DNA of 64,000 nucleotides, taken from NCBI GenBank assembly GCA_905178155.1, contig CAJINV010000006.1, positions 3,098,437-3,162,436 of the forward strand, given 5' to 3'. This document shows, in pieces, positions 33,206 through 42,509 of the stretch. A model generated the notes under the pieces. The model made no database searches, had not been told where the DNA came from, and was given only the letters and a program-made list of their open reading frames with translations. Source of the stretch: Amoebophrya sp. A120. Taxonomy: Eukaryota; Sar; Dinophyceae; Syndiniales; Amoebophryaceae. The position numbers and the translations under genes are program-made. The first letter of the stretch is position 1. Every line of letters starts with the position of its first letter.

Positions 33206-34527
33206 GGTAAAACAAGGAATCAAGTTGAGGTCATGGAATCAAGTTAGACCTGGAGTCAGGTTATATGGAATCACGTTAAACCCGGAATCAAGTTACATGG
33301 AATCAAGTTACTACCTGGAATCAAGTGGTGGAATGGAATCAAGTAAACCACCACAACTTCATCCCCACCAGTCCTTCGCCTCGCAATGCCTCCCCTTGGA
33401 AGAATCTATCTGCTGCGCTTTTTGTGTTTTGTGGCTGCCACACCCTCGCGCCTAAAGCTCTCCGCTACTTTTTTTGAAAGGCGGCCACGTTCATCAAAGG
33501 TGTCTGGCTTTTCTTCCTCTGGTCGATAGAGACGTGGCGAGAAATGTTATAGCTAACCTTCGCGCGCCCGTCTTGTTTTAGGGCTCTTTGCCGAAAGTTT
33601 TCCAGGCTTTCGCCTTGCGAAGTTCCAGGGAGGGATTCCATTTGTGTCTCCTTCCCTCGGAAGGGGTGTGTCTCTGGGAATTCCGTCTTCATTTCGCCTT
33701 CCCTCGGAAGATCCATCCGTCCCTCTCGGAGTTACATTCCCGCTTCGCCTCCTCTCGGGAGACCCATTGCTCATGGGATTCCGTTTCCATTTCGCCTTCC
33801 TGGGGATGGTGTCAGTCTCGGGGGATTCCGTTTTGCCTTCCTGCGGAAGGTGTCTCGGGGGCCGCCATTTCGCCTTCCTTGCCCTCTGGTAGGTCTCTCC
33901 CTGGCGGAAGGACCGCTGCTTGATTGCCTCTTGGGGGAGTGTGAGTTGTTTATTTCCTGGCTGGCGCGAAGCTTTCGCCATCGACTCCAGATTGATGAAT
34001 GGCCCGAGCTTATTGACACCTCCTGCGCGACGTGGGTGGTTCGGGGTTTTTCTGTGCCCGGGCTCGCCGAGGCGTTTTGGATTCGGCTTCGGAGCGCGCA
34101 GGTTTGCGGCTGTCCGGGGCTGTGCGCGTGTGCTTACAGCTTTTGCGCCGGGGGCCCCGGGTTTTTTCTTTTGTGTCCCGGGGCCTCGTCACATCTACGC
34201 CCCGGGGCCCCGGAACATGCATGGCCCGTCGGAAGGCAGGCCAGCCTTCGGTAAAGGTAGGAAGGCGGGGGGGCCGAAGCACAGGCTGGCGCGTGCATGG
34301 TGAATAACGTTTGGCGGTGGAGGAGATAACGGGGCCCGCGCCGTGCTTTTCGCGGAAACGGGAAACGGGACACGCAACTTGATTCCAGGACCCAACCTGA
34401 ATCCAGTCAACTTGATTCCAGGGTCCAACTTGATTCCATTTAACTTGATTCCAGTTACCAACTTGATTTCAACAATTTGACCAACTTGATTCCTTGGACG
34501 TCCAAAGCTCCTCGTGCTTCGCCAACT
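33206..34527. mobile_element. repeat-bounded insertion with inverted GGAATCAAGTT arrays
   Basis: Between the 79-bp direct repeats lies an array of GGAATCAAGTT units (33216-33345) and, at the other side, an array of the reverse complement AACTTGATTCC (34376-34497). The core 33560-33900 is a degenerate roughly 60-bp tandem of TTCGCCTTCCCTCGGAAG, followed by GC-rich DNA. A partial third copy of the direct repeat (CCAAAGCTCCTCGTGCTTCG) is at 34503. Long ORFs here on both strands reflect composition. No transposase or reverse transcriptase is visible. Confidence 0.5.
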
Positions 34528-34606
34528 TGGAAACAAAGCTCCTCGTGCTTCGCAATAACTGGAAAAGGATAAGACCATGACGAGGATCATGCACGCCTCC
34601 GAGGAT
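34528..34606. repeat. 79-bp direct repeat, copy 2
   Basis: Partner of 33127-33205. Here the ATGACGAGGATCATG continues into a coding-looking frame (next entry). Confidence 0.9.
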
Positions 34607-34800
34607 CAACGTGAAAAAAGAATCTTAGCCCCAGATGGCTTGGGCAGGCCTGCAAAGATCTCTGAACTGTTTTTTTCTACTAATTGGTTTAACAGGCGAT
34701 TTTTTGCCGCGATGAACCTTTTTGCCGTAAAGTGCTAGATCCTGTTTGAGGACTACGAGACACCTAGATTTTACGTCGACGAGTACCGTTTGTCAACATG
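34577..34800 (+). CDS. coding-looking segments, unassigned
   Basis: ATG 34577 opens MTRIMHASEDQREKRI and PDGLGRPAKISEL before a pyrimidine tract ending TTTAACAG. A later stretch reads ILFEDYETPRFYVDE. They may be exons of one gene with ordinary introns, or a decayed copy. The start codon lies inside the 79-bp direct repeat, so one of the two copies may be a dead 5' end. Confidence 0.3.
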
Positions 34801-35094
34801 ATTTTGCCGCACAACTCTATATGTTTCTTCAGTGCCTAGGAAGTCTACCATCGACCATGCGAGACACCTTCGTTGCAAGTAAATACTTTTTGTTTTTCTA
34901 CTTTGCTTGTGAAAGAGGTAACTGACGGACCGCAGCTTTTTGAATTTGAATCTGGTGCAGATATAGAAATAGGCCGATTCTTCATCCTCTTCATCTTCTT
35001 CTTTCCCTGAGGGTGAGGTGGACCAGCCACATTGGTGTCTTCAAAATATTAAGTGGCGGAGGAAACGATAAAAGCGTAGATAGAAACATTCACA

Positions 35095-36642
35095 ATGCAA
35101 GAAATCGAGCGCACGCTCCAGTCCAATGTGGAGCAGGTCATCGAGCGGTTCTCCATTATGCAAGAAAAGAATTGAGTCTGAGTGTGTGTAAGTCCGTCAT
35201 GTCGCTGCATCACATCATGCAACACAGTTACGCCTGTCATGTTGGCCATCCATGAGCAGCTCTTTGTCTTGCTATAAACTTTGTCATGCTGTCACTCCCA
35301 GAGGACACCTCCTACAATCACACAATTTTTTTCTTGGATATCCATTGCCTCCGTGCCAATACAAAAGCAAGGCCTGGAATGCTCGCTGAACTGTTTCCAG
35401 AGCTTTGAGGCAAAAAACTACAAGGACATAGGAAACTGTGTGGAGAAGTGCCAAAAGCCGTTTCAGGAACTCGGGAGTGTCACGAATAAAGAGTTTCAGG
35501 GTATAGAATATTAATTTGCCAAGCAAGAATGGTACCAGAATGGGAGTCTGTCAATCATGCAAAAATCGCTTTTTAAATACAAAAAATCAAAACTCTATCA
35601 GGTCTCCAGCGGGGGGTGCAAACGTGTCAACAATCCTGCATGGACGTGATCCAGCCACAGCTCGACGCCATCAGGTCGGGGCTGCAAAAGCAACCAAGCG
35701 AGGCGGAGCAGAAATATCCTGTGCAAAAGTATCGTACTCGTATAAATGCAAGTCTTGTGTATCAGTGGGGACGGAGCCCCCGTACTGTACGGGGCCCCCA
35801 GTACAAACAGGCACCTGCAAACAAATTATGCTATTGGAAAACAACCGAAATCTGCATTTTTTATACAAACGTATGTGCCGCCAAAGGTACCCGGTCGCAC
35901 CGTACAGGGTTACCAAATACACAGGCCCGGCGGGAATCTCCGGGGGCCCCGTGATTAACAGGTCAGTTCCTTTTGTACAGGACCCAAATCTGCATGACGA
36001 CTATCTAAACGCCGCGCACTGCCACTGCGCCCGTCGTCGCTATTTCCACAGGCCTTCGTGAGCACGACGCCGCCATAGCCAAGCACGTCGCTCGCCTAGA
36101 TATTTGAAGCTATTTTGCCTTCACTGCCCCGCCCTGCTCTGCAGCGCGCGTGTGCCTACTCACATCAAGTCGCGCGCGCGCGCGCTATCCACTCACATCT
36201 TCCAGCCCTGACCTCATCTCTTTTATTTTCGCTATTTTCTATACAAATCCGTGTTCGGAGGTGCCCGGTTGCACAGGGCCGTCCGTCTTCTCTTTTCTAC
36301 AATTTCGATCTTTTTTTGTACACTTTTCGTGTTTACTCATGTACATTTTTGGTATAAGAGGGCCCGTACCGTCAGGGGTACCCGTTTGTACAGGTTCACT
36401 TGCATTACAATTTTTTTTCTTATCGTAAATCCGCATTACAAATTATATTTCTCATGCCAAGCAGGAAATTTCAATTTGTAATGCATTTATACGAGTACGA
36501 TACTTTTGCAATGTATAAGAAAGTGATGCAGGCAAATGTCGAGCAGTGCGCGTCAAAGTGCATTACCGACCACGGGATTGGCAAGTTGACCGATGTGGAA
36601 AGTAGGTTGATGGGCTACATTAAAGGGTTCAGGCTGAACTAA
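35095..36642 (+). CDS. FAM136A: FAM136A/DUF842 family protein, complete, 149 residues
   Basis: ATG 35095, TAA 36640-36642. Exons 35095-35156, 35346-35500, 35602-35714 and 36523-36642 total 450 nt. The protein has the four-fold CX3C pattern of the family: C33/C37, C52/C56, C81/C85 and C119/C123. The family pattern is twin CX3C pairs in a helical hairpin fold, and the human protein (138 residues) is reported in mitochondria, probably the intermembrane space. The length is therefore normal. Introns 1 and 3 are elements; intron 2 (35501-35601) is GT-AG. The frame and all eight cysteines survive only if each element is removed with exactly one target copy, which makes this the best family-level test of the splice model here. 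Confidence 0.93.
35157..35340. mobile_element. family E intron element in the FAM136A gene
   Basis: 184 bp, TATGCAAGAAAAGAATTGAG...TTTTCTTGGATA. Perfect target copies tccat at 35152-35156 and 35341-35345. Confidence 0.93.
35501..35601 (+). other. ordinary GT-AG intron in the FAM136A gene
   Basis: Donor TTTCAGG|GTATAG, acceptor CTATCAG|GTCTCC, phase 1. It lies between element introns, so both intron types coexist in one transcript. Confidence 0.85.
35715..36517. mobile_element. family B intron element with nested insertion in the FAM136A gene
   Basis: 803 bp between perfect target copies agaaa (35710-35714 and 36518-36522). The left arm TATCCTGTGC...ATAAATGCA ends at 35750; the right part restarts at 36401 with TGCATTACAA and ends GCAATGTATA. 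Confidence 0.9.
35751..36400. mobile_element. insertion nested in a family B element
   Basis: 650 bp splitting ATAAATGCATTAC of the host element, with TGCA present on both sides. It holds four related blocks around GGTACCCGGTxGCACxGTACAG-like sequence (35810, 35890, 36260, 36370) and a GCGCGCGCGCGC run. No ORF with homology is recognised. It is not obviously the same kind as 14388-15150. Confidence 0.55.
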
Positions 36643-36799
36643 TGATACGTGTTATTTCCACGAGGAAAAATAATGACAGTCATGATGCGCACTTCAACTT
36701 CTTCAAGAGCTATACAGTTATACAGCCTATTCATGACGGAAATAGGATATACATGCAGCGACAATGAAAAAAGCGACCTAATTTATTTTCGTTCACAGG

Positions 36800-37373
36800 G
36801 CAGTGACGACAGAAGGAGAAGTAGAAAATGATGAGACCACAAGCGAAATGTAGGTACTCTACTACTACTTGACATTGCACGCATGAATCTCGTTCGAAGT
36901 TGTGCTAGTTTGAACCACCACTGTGTTCGACAAGTCGAAGTTCTTGCGGTGCAGCTGGCACTGCTTACAGCGTGGTCCTCGCCAAGCACAAAAATCCCTG
37001 CTGTGAAGATGTTGCACGAAACTAAGAATTATCTGTTGCGCGGCGAAAAAGATCAGTGCAGTAAGCATTTTTTGCGACCACGTCGCGGAAGTAGGATTGA
37101 ATGAATTTAGTTTATTTGGGTAAGTGTTTACGATCCTGAATTTCTTCATTAGGTTGAGGCCGACGTCTATTTCTTTGATGTCATCCTCCACCGTAAGGTA
37201 CTGGCCTTGGTCCATGCAATCAAGGAACTGGAAATGTAAGCATTATAGATGGAACCAACCGCGTCCCTCAGGACGTGTATGCGAAAATTGGGACCATGGT
37301 GAACGTTATTTTCCCACGCCCACTCGAGGCAAAAGCAAAACATAAACAAAATCAAAAAACGAATTTCCCATAG
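36800..37373 (+). CDS. probable small gene with ordinary introns, product unknown
   Basis: Several protein-like segments in order: AVTTEGEVENDETTSEM (after TTCACAG at about 36799, before GTAGGT), KFLRCSWHCLQRGPRQAQKS (about 36925-36990), VEADVYFFDVILHRKVLALV plus HAIKELEM (37153-37236, after an ATTAG), and DGTNRVPQDVYAKIGTMVNV to TAG 37371-37373. The last two would be continuous if about 11 bases (TAAGCATTATA) were absent, which is too short for an intron. Either a longer intron uses other sites or this copy has a small disabling insertion. No element introns. Confidence 0.35.
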
Positions 37374-37595
37374 AGTAATTGTCCGTGAACAAAATAGTTG
37401 TAGAAGGCTGGTGGTACTAGCGGTTGTACCAACACCAAGTACAGCAACTCTGACGGTATAATTTACATCACGCTCCTGTTCCACTTTGACTTTAACCTCG
37501 ACGGCGAAAGAACTGCTTGTCAGCCGTTCTCTTAATTTACACAGCTGTACTCATTTTCGACAACCCTGAATCAACTTTCAAGATCAACTATCAAG

Positions 37596-40500
37596 ATGGG
37601 TCCCCGGTCTCCTGCCTCGCGCCGCGAGCGTTTCGACGTAGGAGACGTGCACAACACTCTCTCCCCTTCGTTCTTTGTCATGCAAAACCACAACTGCATT
37701 TCCATTTGCTGCCTTGTGGCACTGTTTGCATGACAAATTTGAATTTCGGAGGCGCAACCAGTACTATCTCCGGCTGATCATGAGCTTGTGATGCACCCGC
37801 TCGATGAATGCTGGTGTTTGTATTGCTGTTCATGCAAAATTACAAAGGCCGGGGAGAGGTGGGAGTTGTGCACTCTCATACGACAGCGCCGACAGCATGA
37901 AATCTGTCGTGGAAGAGGACAGCCGTCCGCCGAAGCCGAAGCCGCAGGGCTCGATTTCCCGGGCGCTGAACATATGGGGTTCTCAAACGTATACATTCTC
38001 AACTGTTACATGATTTGTCATGCAAAATTGCAATCAGAATCGACACGATCAAGCTGTCGCGCTGGCTAGCTGGCCGGGCTGTACTGATCAGGTGTGGTGG
38101 GTAGCTCCCGACTGGTTGGTACTTTTATTGAGGCGACTTGCTGTGGTAGCGCTCGGCTTTTGTATGTTGAGGTCGCCAAAAGTGCTTCCTTGCCCACCCC
38201 CCGGGGAGGGGATCCTTGACCTGTGGCGCTGGGTGCGGGTGTCCACTACATGATGATGATGAAGCTGCTTCGCATTACAAATTCTCGAAGAGCCCAACAG
38301 GCTGAGAATCTGTGCGAAATCTGTCATGCAAGACGCGCAAGGTCCCCTCTTTCACGGTTGCCGTTCTTGCATCACAAATCCATGTAACAGTTGAGGATGT
38401 AACAGTTGAGAACGCCATAGGGCACCCGCCCAGGTTTGAATCCGTTTCTGGCTGTATGTGTAGGTGAAATCAGTCATGCATGTCATTTGGTAAGTTCTTG
38501 TCTGGTCGTGAATTTGTCATGGGCACCGCACTAAGGTTTCGTGTTTGTCATGCTTCTACGCCTAATACGAATCGAGATCGACAAGATCGTGGTCGTGATT
38601 TCACATACCATACGCTGCCCAGCAGGATACGGAGGTGGCGGACCGTATCCTGAGCAAAAACGTCCCCACCTCCCCATAGTCAAAATGGGAAATCCCCTAG
38701 ACAAAATCAGCCACCTGTGGTTGTTGATGCGCATGACAAGTTTATTGGCCTCATAGTGTATAAAATCCTGTAGTTTAGCTTGTTCATCTTCAGCAGCATC
38801 ACAGATCCAGCCCGTTATGCTGAATGGAGCATTACAAATTTCAAAACCCGACTAGAAATAAGCTTTTGTAGCATGGACCTCCGCATGAGAAACATTTTGG
38901 GCATGCAGAATTGCATGACAACTATGTTGGGGACGTTTTTCCATAGGATAGACCGCCGCCGCGCGTTCATGAACAGCATCATGGACGATTCCGAGGACGA
39001 CGACTATGCATCGCCAAAGCATCTTCGTACTAGTGGAAACTGCATCACAAACTTGCTCAGCATGACAAATGGAAGTTGTCATGCTGCTTTACCGTGAGAA
39101 GGAGATTTGTCATGCAAGCATAGCTTCGATAGTACTTTTGCAATGCATAACGACGACGTGAATGTCAAATTCGCGACCGTGTTCGTGATATCCTGTGCAA
39201 AACTATCGTACTAGTAGAAATCGTAATCGAAAAATGACAGATTTCTTCAGCATGATGAGAAATGAAATTTGTAATGTCGATGTACCTTGAGGAAGAGATT
39301 TGCAATGTGTGAATGCGATTGGTAGAAGTGCGATATTTTTGCAGAGGATACGTGAAAGACAAGGACGAGAAGACCCAGGCGTACTCCTTATGCATTGCAA
39401 ATATATCTGGTTCAGGTGAAAAAATGCAAGCTCTGTCATGCTTATCTGGCATGACTGAAGAGTTTGTGATGCGTTTCCAAGAACTAGAAAAGACCTATTT
39501 GCTTGTCATGCAAAATACACGCAGTTTGTCATGCGAGAAGAGCAGCACTTCTAAAAAGCTGCGCAAATATAAATTTTTTATGTCCGGCTGTGCATTACTT
39601 ACTAGAATTACAGGGCATTTCTCACTATTCACAACCCCGCATTTTTACAAGTTTCCAGACCCAGACACATTTGTATTTGATACACCTATCCCGGCGGCAA
39701 GGTCGTGGACTCGGCTACGAAGCAGTACGGCATGTAAGCAAGAAAAAAAATGTGTATGTAAGTGTAACTTTGTGTCGCAGACGATGCAAGACAATTACGC
39801 GTGTCATGCTGGACATGTGTCTGAGGGTCTTTTCGTACGTGTTTTCACGTACCAGCTACGCATGACATGCAGAGCAAACTTGTGATGCTATTCCTCCCAG
39901 AAAGTTACACTTACGCAGTTTTTTTCTTGCATAGCATGACGAGCAAGACCACTACCACTTCGGACGAGCAAAAGGGTAGTAGTACTAAGGAACAACGCAA
40001 ACAGAAACACACCTCCTCCAAAGAGGACCACGACTACAAAGAGGATAAGGATATTACCAAAAAGAAGAAGGAAGACCGCAAAAAGCGCCTATCAAAAGGA
40101 AAAATCCCCCCTCCCCATATCAAAACGAAATTTCTGATGCTGGATTTGGATACACAGATCACATTTGTCTTGCAGCAGAGGACTGCAGGCATATGCCGAG
40201 CCTGAGGCGAGAGGTTTTGACGTAGGTGCCTAGCATGACAAACGTCTATGCTGTAGGCCCAACAGCATCACAAACCGCCTACATAGTGCGGCGGACTCTC
40301 TAGAGTTGCCCTCTTGCAAGACAAACAGGATTTGTCGTCACAGATCTACATCACAAATTTTCAGGCGCATGCGTTTTCAATACGGGGAGGGGGGATTTTT
40401 CCTTACGATAGCGCCGTGATGACCGCTCGTCGTCTGACAGCGACAAGTCCTTGCCGGAGGGCAGGCTGAAGAAGCGGGAGAAGCGGGAACGTGTATCAAA

Positions 40501-41508
40501 TGTAAAAATGTCTGGGTCTGGAAGATTGCCAGGTTTGTCATGCACATTTTGCATGACTCCTGATGTCTGTGATGCATGCCCTAGCATCACAGATTTTGTG
40601 AGGGCTTCCTGATGCCTACACCGCATGACAAATGCTCTTTCCGTGTAGCAAAACTTGGACTCTCGTTGCTGCTCATGCAATACAGATTTTTTTAGAATCC
40701 AAAATCAGCACGACAAGTTGGATTCTTCCAGACCCAGACATTTTTACAATTGATAATGTGATGAAGAATACTATAAGTCCACCTCGTCGGACCACGAGTA
40801 CCCGGGACAGCACCCGTTGGCCATGCGGGAATTAAAACGCCAACGCGAGGAAGAAGAAAAGCGGAAGCGAATGCGGAGGTCGGTACGCAATAAAAAAATT
40901 GTGTAGAGTGTAACTCTGTAATGCATAACGACGTAACACAGTATATCATTTGTCATGCTGGCCAGCAATGCGGTCCTCTTTTCATCAACATATGTGTTTT
41001 ATTCACTATCACTGATACTAGCTGTGCACCATGACAGACTTCCTCTGTGCAACATCGGAGCAAATTGAAATTTGTCATGCTGTCACACTAGCACAGCTTT
41101 TTTCTTGGATAGTGCTCCTACGACGCGCCTGCCTCGGAGGGGGACATGGAAGGAAGAGACTACCCGGGACCGCACCCATTGGCCATGCGGGAATTAAAAC
41201 GCCAACGCGAGGAAGAAGAAAAGCGGAAGCGGAAGGCGGAGTCGTCCGATCACAGCCGCGATTATGTATCCAAGAAAAAAACGTTGTTAGTGTAAATTTG
41301 TGATGCGCAACATGCAAGACGATTGCGTCTGCCATGCTTGGCATGCATCGTAGGGCCCATTTGAGGGCGTTTTCACGTAGTACTATCTGCGCGCGACAGG
41401 TTTTTGCTGTCATGCCAGACAAATTTGTAATGTTGTTCCTCCAAAAAAGTTACGCAATGTTTTTTTGTTGGATATTATGCAATGCAAATTTACCGGTTTA
41501 TGGTCTAG
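37596..41508 (+). CDS. Lys/Glu-rich charged protein, about 293 residues, 12 element introns
   Basis: ATG 37596. Removing twelve elements, each with one target copy, keeps a single frame of 882 nt. The protein starts MGPRSPASRRERFDG, has an acidic patch (IMDDSEDDDDVNVKFATVFV), a Ser/Thr/Lys-rich middle (KEDHDYKEDKDITKKKKEDR) and two copies of HPLAMRELKRQREEEEKRKR separated by two elements. After the last element the frame gives DYAMQIYRFMV and stops at 41506-41508. That tail resembles element sequence, so the true C-terminus may instead use a coding-looking segment up to TGA 41728-41730 (ALVRWDEMKICHAMLYYGLC). It looks like a nuclear or nucleolar basic protein by composition only; family unknown. 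Confidence 0.72.
37639..37880. mobile_element. family F intron element
   Basis: 242 bp. The left end is TAGGAGACGTGCACAAC; the right end GTTGTGCACTCTCATA is canonical. Target copies cgacg (37634-37638) and cgaca (37881-37885). Confidence 0.87.
37973..38419. mobile_element. enlarged family G intron element
   Basis: 447 bp, twice the length of the other G copies; about 38060-38260 is extra sequence. Termini TATGGGGTTCTCAAACG and GAGAACGCCATA. Flanks gaaca (37968-37972) and gggca (38420-38424) match at three of five. Confidence 0.83.
38455..38612. mobile_element. family L intron element
   Basis: 158 bp, TATGTGTAGGTGAAATCA...TGATTTCACATACCATA, the only copy of this family in the window. Target copies ggctg (38450-38454) and cgctg (38613-38617). 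A GT at its left edge could mimic an ordinary donor. Confidence 0.82.
38646..38950. mobile_element. family C intron element
   Basis: 305 bp, TATCCTGAGCAAAAACGTCC...ACGTTTTTCCATAGGATA. Perfect target copies gaccg at 38641-38645 and 38951-38955. Confidence 0.93.
39005..39149. mobile_element. family B intron element
   Basis: 145 bp. The left arm is decayed (TATGCATCGCCAAAGCATCT), the right end GCAATGCATA intact. Perfect target copies acgac at 39000-39004 and 39150-39154. Confidence 0.88.
39189..39350. mobile_element. family B intron element
   Basis: 162 bp, TATCCTGTGC...GCAGAGGATA. Perfect target copies cgtga at 39184-39188 and 39351-39355. Confidence 0.92.
39389..39682. mobile_element. family A intron element
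   Basis: 294 bp, TATGCATTGCAAATATATCT...TTGTATTTGATA. Target copies ctcct (39384-39388) and cacct (39683-39687). Confidence 0.88.
39735..39933. mobile_element. family E intron element
   Basis: 199 bp, TAAGCAAGAAAAAAAATGTG...TTTTTCTTGCATA. Perfect target copies gcatg at 39730-39734 and 39934-39938. Confidence 0.9.
40090..40410. mobile_element. family D intron element
   Basis: 321 bp, TATCAAAAGGAAAAATCCCC...TTTCCTTACGATA. Perfect target copies gcgcc at 40085-40089 and 40411-40415. Confidence 0.93.
40494..40755. mobile_element. family A intron element
   Basis: 262 bp, TATCAAATGTAAAAATGTCT...ACAATTGATA. Target copies acgtg (40489-40493) and atgtg (40756-40760). Confidence 0.9.
40799..40875 (+). 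repeat. internal coding duplication, copy 1
   Basis: About 72 bp starting TACCCGGGAC, coding HPLAMRELKRQREEEEKRKR, almost identical to 41161-41232. A family E element directly follows the first copy and another follows the second. Confidence 0.88.
40884..41111. mobile_element. family E intron element
   Basis: 228 bp, TACGCAATAAAAAAATTGTG...TTTTTTCTTGGATA. Flanks gtcgg (40879-40883) and gtgct (41112-41116) match poorly; the frame is restored. Confidence 0.8.
41161..41232 (+). repeat. internal coding duplication, copy 2
   Basis: Second copy of the HPLAMRELKRQREEEEKRKR block. The few differences from copy 1 are single-base. Confidence 0.88.
41267..41474. mobile_element. family E intron element
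   Basis: 208 bp, TATCCAAGAAAAAAACGTTG...TTTTTTTGTTGGATA. Perfect target copies ttatg at 41262-41266 and 41475-41479. The sequence to its right (TATGCAATGCAAATTTACC) looks like the start of another element whose first bases it split. Confidence 0.88.
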
Positions 41509-41816
41509 TACATAATACAAAATGCATCGCAAATTTGTTTGCCAACCTGAGGCACATTGATTAAAAAGACTAAGAACACTTGTCATGCTCCTGAGAATGC
41601 AGCTCTGGTGCGGTGGGACGAGATGAAAATTTGTCATGCAATGCTCTACTACGGCCTCTGTGGGAAATTTGGTTTCGATCGCGCTTCCAGTGAGGATCGG
41701 TATGCGAAGAAGAAGAACCGCAGAAACTGAACGGGTGAGGGGGATATTACAACTTCATCCTCTACATCTTCAAGGGGAAGAGCCACTACATCAAAACCTG
41801 GATTATAGGATTGTAG
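41509..41816 (+). other. unresolved 3' region of the preceding gene
   Basis: Contains element-like TTTGTCATGC motifs without paired termini. It also has an open frame from about 41560 that includes ALVRWDEMKICHAMLYYGLC and GKFGFDRASSEDRYAKKKNR before TGA 41728-41730. This frame looks like real protein and may be the true last exon of the 37596 gene. Confidence 0.4.
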
Positions 41817-42330
41817 ATGGAACAGAATCTTGTGCTACTTGTTCAAGAATGTGAGCAGTACAGCAGTTTTCGAAGAAACTTCTATGACTTTTTCAAGAAA
41901 CTACAGGTATACGAATTTATTACTTGACAACCAGGACCCACCTGCTGCTCGTGGTAGGTGAGGGTTCATCTTCTTCATGCTGTGTTTTTTTCTAAAGGCG
42001 AACGACGATTGCGAGTGGCAAGTATTTTTAAAACACCTTCTATTTATTGATTCACATCTGCGATACTGGATGCGCAAACGGAATTCAGATTCTTGAAGCC
42101 AGCATGAGCTCCTACAAATTTTGTCTTTATCCCGATAAGACAAAAAATCAAATAGACAACTTGGATGTCTATTACGACGTGGGTGCTCCCAGCACGAGCG
42201 ACTGCGTGAAAAAACAAAATGGCAGCACCTGCGCCGACGTGCGAGGTGGACGCGAAAGAGTTTCACAAGCACGTAGGCGTGGACCACGGAAAAGATTTTG
42301 ACGAGCAGCAGCTGGAACAGATGCGGAGTG
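41817..42330 (+). CDS. candidate exons of a small gene, product unknown
   Basis: ATG 41817 opens MEQNLVLLVQECEQYSSFRR then NFYDFFKKLQ before a GTATAC donor at 41907. Further on, one frame reads CDTGCANGIQILEASMSSYK (from about 42060, stop at 42299-42301). A second frame with its own ATG at 42219 reads MAAPAPTCEVDAKEFHKHVG then VDHGKDFDEQQLEQMR. The two later frames overlap, so at most one is translated, or they belong to different genes. No elements present. Confidence 0.3.
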
Positions 42331-42509
42331 TTCGATCATTTTTTTCGATGTTATTTGTCTCTACCACTGCTGGTGCACGACGAAGACGAATCCAATTTCT
42401 GCCTATGCAGCCCAAACGAGGTTCAAACTCCACAGATATAAGTAGTCTAGGCAGAGAAGATCTCTTTTCCTTTAACCACCAGGATCTGATCTTGATCACA
42501 GTGTGAGAT

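Noticed and set aside
33553-34307. Several overlapping long ORFs on both strands
   Set aside because: GC-rich DNA with few stops and degenerate tandem repeats. The translations are Arg/Pro/Gly strings with no consistent frame.
33127-34606. An LTR retrotransposon
   Set aside because: The 79-bp repeats are too short, there is no primer-binding site or polypurine tract pair that I can defend, and no gag/pol coding.
38455-38612. An ordinary GT-AG intron starting GTATGTG at 38454
   Set aside because: The inverted ends (GTGAAATCA / TGATTTCAC) and the ggctg/cgctg flanks explain it better, and element-plus-5 removal keeps the frame.
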